Shown piece after piece: positions 59,705 to 64,000 of a stretch of DNA of 64,000 nt. Under the pieces are notes generated by a model that worked only from the letters and a program-made list of their open reading frames with translations, had not been told where the DNA came from and did not search any database. This stretch comes from UBA4644 sp034933145 (lineage in GTDB: Bacteria > Bacillota > Clostridia > Oscillospirales > Butyricicoccaceae), in NCBI GenBank assembly GCA_034933145.1, contig JAYFOA010000010.1:1-64000 (forward strand), written 5' to 3'. The position numbers and the translations under genes were made by a program. Each line of letters begins with the position of its first letter. Position 1 is the first letter of the stretch.

Positions 59705-60835
59705 TCAAATTCGCTGGCTTAGTATTTCTGTGTTTTCCCGACGAAAAGCAGCAAAACGTCCTTCTTCAATGGCTGTACGAATATCAGCCAGCAGATGATT
59801 GTAAAACCACAGGTTATGCATGACCGCCAGACGCATACCGAGCATCTCCCCCGAGCGGAGCAGATGCCGCAGATACCCACGGGAATAGGTACGGCAGACA
59901 GGACAGGAGCAGTGTTCGTCCACAGGGTATGGATCAACCGCATATTTGGCGTTATTGAGGTTGATGATGCCCTCATGGGTATACAGGTGCCCATGGCGTG
60001 CGTTGCGTGCCGGCATGACACAGTCGAAGAAATCCACGCCCAGCGCCACCGCTTCCAGAATATTCGCCGGGGTGCCAACACCCATAAGATATCGGGGTTT
60101 GTCCGCCGGCATATATGGTTCTACGGCATCAATGATCTCATACATTTCCGCTGCGCTTTCTCCGACAGCAAGACCGCCGATGGCATATCCAGGCAGGTCA
60201 AGCTCGGAGATATGCTCCATGTGACGGATCCGCAGATCGGAATAGGTACCGCCCTGATTGATCCCCCAAAGCACCTGGCCGGGATTGACGGTCTCCGGCA
60301 TTGTGTGAAGGCGGGCCATCTCCGTTTTGCACCGTTCCAGCCAGCGGGCAGTCCGATCACAAGACCGGGCTATATATTCCCGCGGCGATGGATTGGCAAC
60401 GCATTCGTCGAATGCCATGGCGACGTCCGAACCCAGTGCCCATTGGATTTTCATGCTCTCTTCCGGCCCCATGAAGATTTTGTGACCGTCAGTATGGGCA
60501 TTGAAGGTCACACCTTCCTCGCGGATGTGCCGCAGCTTTGCCAGGGAAAATACCTGAAAACCGCCGCTATCGGTTAAAATTGGTCCGTCCCATCTCATAA
60601 ATGCATGTAGACCGCCCAGTTCCCGAACAATTTGCTCTCCGGGACGGACATGCAGATGATAGGTGTTGGAAAGCTCTACCTGACAACCGATAATCCTGAG
60701 ATCGGCGGCCGAAAGGCCGCCCTTAATGGCGGCCTGGGTTCCGACGTTCATAAACACGGGCGTCTGCACTGTTCCGTGCGCAGTCATGTATTCGCCGCGG
60801 CGCGCACGCCCCTCTGTTTTTAAAAGATTAAACAC
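59705..60835 (-). CDS. tgt: tRNA-guanine transglycosylase (queuine/preQ1)
   Basis: Exchanges G34 of Asp/Asn/His/Tyr tRNAs for preQ1. The 376-aa barrel enzyme has TPVFMNVGTQAAIKG, LSNTYHLHVRPG, LTDSGGFQVFSLAKLR (catalytic Asp region), FDECVANPSPREY, GINQGG, YAIGGLAVGE, YLMGVGTP, and the zinc site CSCPVCRTYSRGYLRHLL plus a later His. Start is GTG at 60835, with GGAGG nine bases upstream and overlapping the rmuC stop by 8 bases. Upstream ATG/TTG codons in the same frame would add over 10 non-homologous residues inside rmuC. Confidence 0.96.
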   Translation of the reverse strand: MFNLLKTEGRARRGEYMTAHGTVQTPVFMNVGTQAAIKGGLSAADLRIIGCQVELSNTYHLHVRPGEQIVRELGGLHAFMRWDGPILTDSGGFQVFSLAKLRHIREEGVTFNAHTDGHKIFMGPEESMKIQWALGSDVAMAFDECVANPSPREYIARSCDRTARWLERCKTEMARLHTMPETVNPGQVLWGINQGGTYSDLRIRHMEHISELDLPGYAIGGLAVGESAAEMYEIIDAVEPYMPADKPRYLMGVGTPANILEAVALGVDFFDCVMPARNARHGHLYTHEGIINLNNAKYAVDPYPVDEHCSCPVCRTYSRGYLRHLLRSGEMLGMRLAVMHNLWFYNHLLADIRTAIEEGRFAAFRRENTEILSQRI

Positions 60836-62030
60836 CGGTGGACTCCTCCAGTTTATCCTGCTCATCCGGCAGGGTTTCCACATCTTTGAGCGCGCGCTGA
60901 ATCTGCCTTGTCCGTACCCCGGACAAAGTATCAAGATCCGCTCCCACCTGATGGATACGCTTTTGCGCGCTTTCAAGCACCGCGGCGAAATTGCCAAATT
61001 CCTTTTTTACGCTGCTGAGGATTTCCCACACCTGACTGGAACGCTTTTGGATCGCCAGCGTCCGAAAGCCCATCTGCAGACTATTGAGAAGCGCGGACAT
61101 GGTCGTCGGACCGGAAATCGTCACTTTGAAATCGTTTTGCAGGGACTCAATCATCCCTGCACGCACCAGTTCCGCATACAACCCCTCCGTAGGAATAAAC
61201 ATGATTCCAAATTCCGTGGTATTGGGTGGGTCAATATATTTAGTCTGGATATCTTTTGCAAAAGCTCGTACGCGAGTCTTAATAGTTTTCAGTGCTGCAT
61301 CGACCTGCTGTGGATCAGCAGAATCATAGGCTGATAAAAGTTGCTCATAGGCATCCAATGGAAATTTCGCATCCACAGGGATCCAAACAGAATTTCCATC
61401 GTTTCCGGGAAGACGGATGGCATATTCCACATTGTCGCGGCTCCCCCGCTTGGTCGCCACGTTGGCAGCATACTGCTCCGGTGCAAGGATCTGCTCCAGG
61501 ATAGCACCCAACTGGATCTCCCCCAGCACACCTCGGGTCTTGACATTGGATAATACCTTTTTTAGGTCACCGACGCCAGAAGCAAGATTTTGCATCTCGC
61601 CGAGACCCTTGTATACCTGCTCCAGCCGCTCGCTGACCATCTTGAAAGAATCAGTCAGCTTCTTGTCCAAAGTCTCCTGCAGCTTGTCATCCACTGTCTT
61701 TCGAATATTCTCCAACTGCACAGTGTTGGCGTTTTGCAGCCGTTCCAGGCTTTCGGCCTGCGTGCGGCGAAGATTTTCCAGCTTTTGTTCAGTCTGCAGG
61801 GCACTGTCGGCCATCTGCCGTCCGATTTTCTCCAGCGCATTTTCTGTGCGTTGAACCAGCAAGTCCTGGCGCGCCAATATCGTAATTCCGCGCTCCTTCT
61901 CTTCTGAAGAAGCCTTATCGGCATCATCCAGACGCCGTTGCAACACTTCCAACTTTTTCTGCAAACCCAGCAGCATAAAAAGCAATACAGCAAACGCTGC
62001 TACTGCAAGGATATATGCGAAATATTCCAT
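60828..62030 (-). CDS. rmuC: DNA recombination protein RmuC
   Basis: A 400-aa RmuC-family protein, with an N-terminal TM (AYILAVAAFAVLLFMLLGL), a long coiled coil (about residues 22-135) and the nuclease-like core with GVLGEIQLGAILEQILAPEQYAANV, WIPVDAKFPLDAYEQLL, FGIMFIPTEGLYAELV and TISGPTTMSALLNSLQMGFRTLAIQKRSSQVW. It limits inversions and other rearrangements in E. coli. GAGGAGGG before the ATG. Located between queA and tgt, which are usually adjacent, so it appears inserted into that queuosine pair. Confidence 0.94.
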   Translation of the reverse strand: MEYFAYILAVAAFAVLLFMLLGLQKKLEVLQRRLDDADKASSEEKERGITILARQDLLVQRTENALEKIGRQMADSALQTEQKLENLRRTQAESLERLQNANTVQLENIRKTVDDKLQETLDKKLTDSFKMVSERLEQVYKGLGEMQNLASGVGDLKKVLSNVKTRGVLGEIQLGAILEQILAPEQYAANVATKRGSRDNVEYAIRLPGNDGNSVWIPVDAKFPLDAYEQLLSAYDSADPQQVDAALKTIKTRVRAFAKDIQTKYIDPPNTTEFGIMFIPTEGLYAELVRAGMIESLQNDFKVTISGPTTMSALLNSLQMGFRTLAIQKRSSQVWEILSSVKKEFGNFAAVLESAQKRIHQVGADLDTLSGVRTRQIQRALKDVETLPDEQDKLEESTGV

Positions 62031-62039
62031 ATTCCCTCC

Positions 62040-63068
62040 TCAGTACAAAAACATTGCGTCACCAAAAGAGAAAAAGCGGTACCGCAGATGAACTGCCTCC
62101 GCATAAGCTGCCAGCACATGTTTCCGACCTGCGAAAGCAGAGACCAGCATGATCAGCGTGCTTTCCGGCAGATGGAAATTTGTGATAAGTGCATCGATCC
62201 CCTTGAAAGTATAACCCGGATAAATAAAGATGCTGGTATTTCCACTGCCGGCATGAGTGATGCCGGATTCATCCGTGGCAGTCTCCAGTGTACGGCAGGA
62301 AGTAGTACCCGTAGCAATTACCCGCCCGCCGCGCTGCCGGGTGGCATTGATACGCTCTGCGGCATCCTCCGTGACTCGCCAATGCTCGGAGTGCATCACA
62401 TGGTCTGTAATGTTTTCAACCTTTACAGGGCGGAATGTACCAAGCCCAACATGGAGTGTAATTCGAACAATGTCCACCCCTTTGGCTTGAATTTGTGCTA
62501 AGAGTTCCTCTGTAAAATGCAGGCCTGCCGTCGGTGCAGCGGCAGAGCCGTTTTCCCGGCAATAAACCGTCTGATAGCGCTCTTTTTCCTGCAGCTGTTC
62601 GTGGATATAGTGTGGCAGCGGCATGGTACCTAGCTCCTCAAGCAGTTCCAGAAAAACACCGCAATAAGTAAACCGGATAATCCGGTTACCATCAGAAAGT
62701 ACGGAGGTAATCTTTCCGCGCAGCCGACCATCCCCGAAAGTGATGCAAGTACCCTCCCGAAGGCGCCGCCCCGGGTAGACAATGCATTCCCAGTCGTCTC
62801 CCACCTTGTTTTCCAGAAGCAGAATCTCACAGGCTGCACCACCGCCCTCCTTGGTGCCGTACAAACGGGCCGGCAGGACGCGGGTGTCGTTGATCACCAG
62901 ACAATCGCCTGCATTCAACAGACCGACGATGTCATAAAAGTGTTTATGGGCAATTTCTCCTGTCTCCCGGTTCAGCGTCATCAGCCGCGACGCATCCCGC
63001 CGGAGTAGCGGCGTCTGAGCGATCAGCTCTTCCGGAAGATCATAATTAAAATCAGAAGTTTTCAGCAT
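62040..63068 (-). CDS. queA: S-adenosylmethionine:tRNA ribosyltransferase-isomerase
   Basis: Adds the cyclopentenediol precursor to preQ1-tRNA from SAM, making epoxyqueuosine. The 342-aa protein has FNYDLPEELIAQTPLLRRDASRLM, INDTRVLPARLYGTKEGGGA, GSAAAPTAGLHFTEELL, VGLGTFRPVKVENITDHVMHSEHW, GTTSCRTLE and TNFHLPESTLIMLVSAFAG. Same strand as tgt, completing the late queuosine pathway in one locus. Confidence 0.97.
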   Translation of the reverse strand: MLKTSDFNYDLPEELIAQTPLLRRDASRLMTLNRETGEIAHKHFYDIVGLLNAGDCLVINDTRVLPARLYGTKEGGGAACEILLLENKVGDDWECIVYPGRRLREGTCITFGDGRLRGKITSVLSDGNRIIRFTYCGVFLELLEELGTMPLPHYIHEQLQEKERYQTVYCRENGSAAAPTAGLHFTEELLAQIQAKGVDIVRITLHVGLGTFRPVKVENITDHVMHSEHWRVTEDAAERINATRQRGGRVIATGTTSCRTLETATDESGITHAGSGNTSIFIYPGYTFKGIDALITNFHLPESTLIMLVSAFAGRKHVLAAYAEAVHLRYRFFSFGDAMFLY

Positions 63069-63076
63069 TCCCTTTT

Positions 63077-64000
63077 TTACGGCTCAAAATAGCCTACCTC
63101 CACGCCAGTAAAATAAAATTTGATAATCTGGTCATAGGTAAATCCCAACTTTGCCATCGAATAGGAGCCCCACTGACTCATCCCGATATTGTGCCCCATG
63201 CCAGTGCCGCTAATGGTATAGGATTCCGTCGGAGCGTCGACCTTCTGCAATCCGGAGCCGGTCATCACCTGCAGCTGAGACGCACCGACAGTGATCTTAC
63301 TCAAAACACCATCCGCGCCGATTGCATAGCAGCTTTGCAGGCCCAGATCCATTTTTTCTCCATCCGTATACAGTGCGGCATTATCGGTAATGGTATAGCG
63401 GTGGCTTCCTATCTTGATGGGAGAGGAAAATCCGGTATAATTCAGCGCAGTACGCGACAGATCTCCGGTCAGGTTCCGTACCGTTCCGTCTTCTTCCACG
63501 AAGGTCAGCGTCAGCGCATTGCCGACGGCGCTCACCTTGCTGACATAGAGGTCGATGACCTTTTTTTTAGTATAGCCCTTCGCCTGAAGGATCGTCGTGA
63601 TCTGATCAAGCGTCAACGTATAACTGTAGGGATTGAAAACCTCGAGATATTTGTCCTCTACTGCCTTCAGAAACGGAATATCCGTACCCCATATATTCAC
63701 CGCATCTTCCGTATAGCCGCCGCTGGTGCTATGATAATATGTTTGACATACCTTCCCGTTATAAGTGACAAAAATCCCATCCAGCGCATCCACTGCCGCA
63801 TCGCTTGTTGCAGTGGCGCGTTCCGTACCGCCGTACACCTGACAGTCGTCGGTGTTGCAGAGGTCAAATCCCTTGCTTTTATGCTTGTTGAAATTGTTAT
63901 AGGCATAACATTTGGCACACAGGGCTTCCGCCTTCTGTGCCTCGATCGGCCAGGAGGTGTTGACCTCGTATGGGACGACCCCTTTAATGTAATGGTTCAT
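63077..64000 (-). CDS. SpoIID/LytB-domain protein, 5' part beyond the window
   Basis: The last 307 codons of a SpoIID/LytB-domain protein, which in spore formers cleaves wall glycans (lytic transglycosylase) during engulfment. The visible part begins YIKGVVPYEVNTSWPIEAQK then AEALCAKCYAYNN, the conserved core, and includes YGGTERATATSDAAVDALDG, VCQTYYHSTSGGYTED and GTGMGHNIGMSQWGS near the C-terminus. The Met at the window edge is probably internal, since the domain normally has a signal peptide and an N-terminal part before it. Clusters with queA as in many Clostridia. Confidence 0.88.
   Translation of the reverse strand: MNHYIKGVVPYEVNTSWPIEAQKAEALCAKCYAYNNFNKHKSKGFDLCNTDDCQVYGGTERATATSDAAVDALDGIFVTYNGKVCQTYYHSTSGGYTEDAVNIWGTDIPFLKAVEDKYLEVFNPYSYTLTLDQITTILQAKGYTKKKVIDLYVSKVSAVGNALTLTFVEEDGTVRNLTGDLSRTALNYTGFSSPIKIGSHRYTITDNAALYTDGEKMDLGLQSCYAIGADGVLSKITVGASQLQVMTGSGLQKVDAPTESYTISGTGMGHNIGMSQWGSYSMAKLGFTYDQIIKFYFTGVEVGYFEP

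Noticed and set aside
1..64000. CRISPR arrays, rRNA genes, insertion sequences
   Set aside because: No regularly spaced direct repeats, rRNA sequence or transposase motifs were found by reading.

Overview
The window comes from a spore-forming, low-to-mid-GC Firmicute of the class Clostridia, most likely an Oscillospirales-type gut or anaerobic-digester organism. This is inferred from gene content and order. Sporulation genes (spoIID-type, cwlD, ytfJ/gerW, a SpoVB-type flippase, a DacF-type carboxypeptidase) sit among typical clostridial housekeeping blocks: divIVA-ileS, lon-engB, scpA-scpB-DUF2953-ytfJ-dac-rluB, BaiN-cmk-plsC-ispH/rpsA, and spoIID-queA-rmuC-tgt-yajC. Strong AGGAGG ribosome sites, TTGACA/TATAAT promoters and a T-box leader fit this placement.

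Layout. 1-3.7 kb: divIVA and the housekeeping ileS. 3.7-7.2 kb: a broken chloramphenicol-phosphotransferase-like gene, two GNAT acetyltransferases and guaB. 7.3-10.3 kb: an AT-rich accessory islet on the minus strand, with an XRE regulator and its membrane partner, then a GNAT, a deoxyribosyltransferase-like and a NUDIX gene separated by related hairpins, ending at tRNA-Leu. 10.3-16.6 kb: an AbrB/ABC-2 exporter operon, a zinc-peptidase/DUF6125/short pyruvate-kinase/prmA operon and a membrane protein. 16.6-20 kb: tRNA-Met/Glu/Val, a P1 (DmpA) peptidase, the SpoVB-type flippase and tRNA-Pro. 20.1-28.7 kb: a muropeptide-salvage block with unusual codon use, containing a PP2C phosphatase, murQ, anmK, nagA, nagZ, a MurK-like kinase, namZ and a serine hydrolase. 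29.2-32.8 kb: two tandem beta-sandwich repeat proteins and a 7TM-PAS-GGDEF protein. 33-47.6 kb: a long plus-strand housekeeping run from lon to ispH-rpsA. 47.6-52.4 kb: a frameshifted membrane-anchored gene and a second, divergent IleRS under an isoleucine T-box. 52.6-56.7 kb: a Xer-type recombinase, ogt, a permease plus fusion protein without an ATPase, and a small Cys-rich protein. 56.7-64 kb: radA, cwlD, a TIGR04086 protein, yajC, tgt, rmuC, queA and a partial spoIID-type gene.

How the genes work together. The salvage block can take wall turnover sugars from disaccharide-peptide to GlcNAc-6-phosphate and glucosamine-6-phosphate. NamZ and NagZ cleave the glycans, MurK-like and AnmK phosphorylate MurNAc, GlcNAc and anhydro-MurNAc, MurQ removes lactate and NagA deacetylates. 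No sugar transporter is present in the window. The PP2C gene at the head of this block suggests a link to Ser/Thr phospho-signalling. The most promising items for follow-up are that phosphatase-salvage linkage, the divergent T-box-controlled IleRS with a strong-SD leader ORF overlapping its start, the hairpin-separated gene islet beside tRNA-Leu, the possible internal start inside ispH-rpsA, and the tandem secretion-signal-less beta-sandwich proteins.
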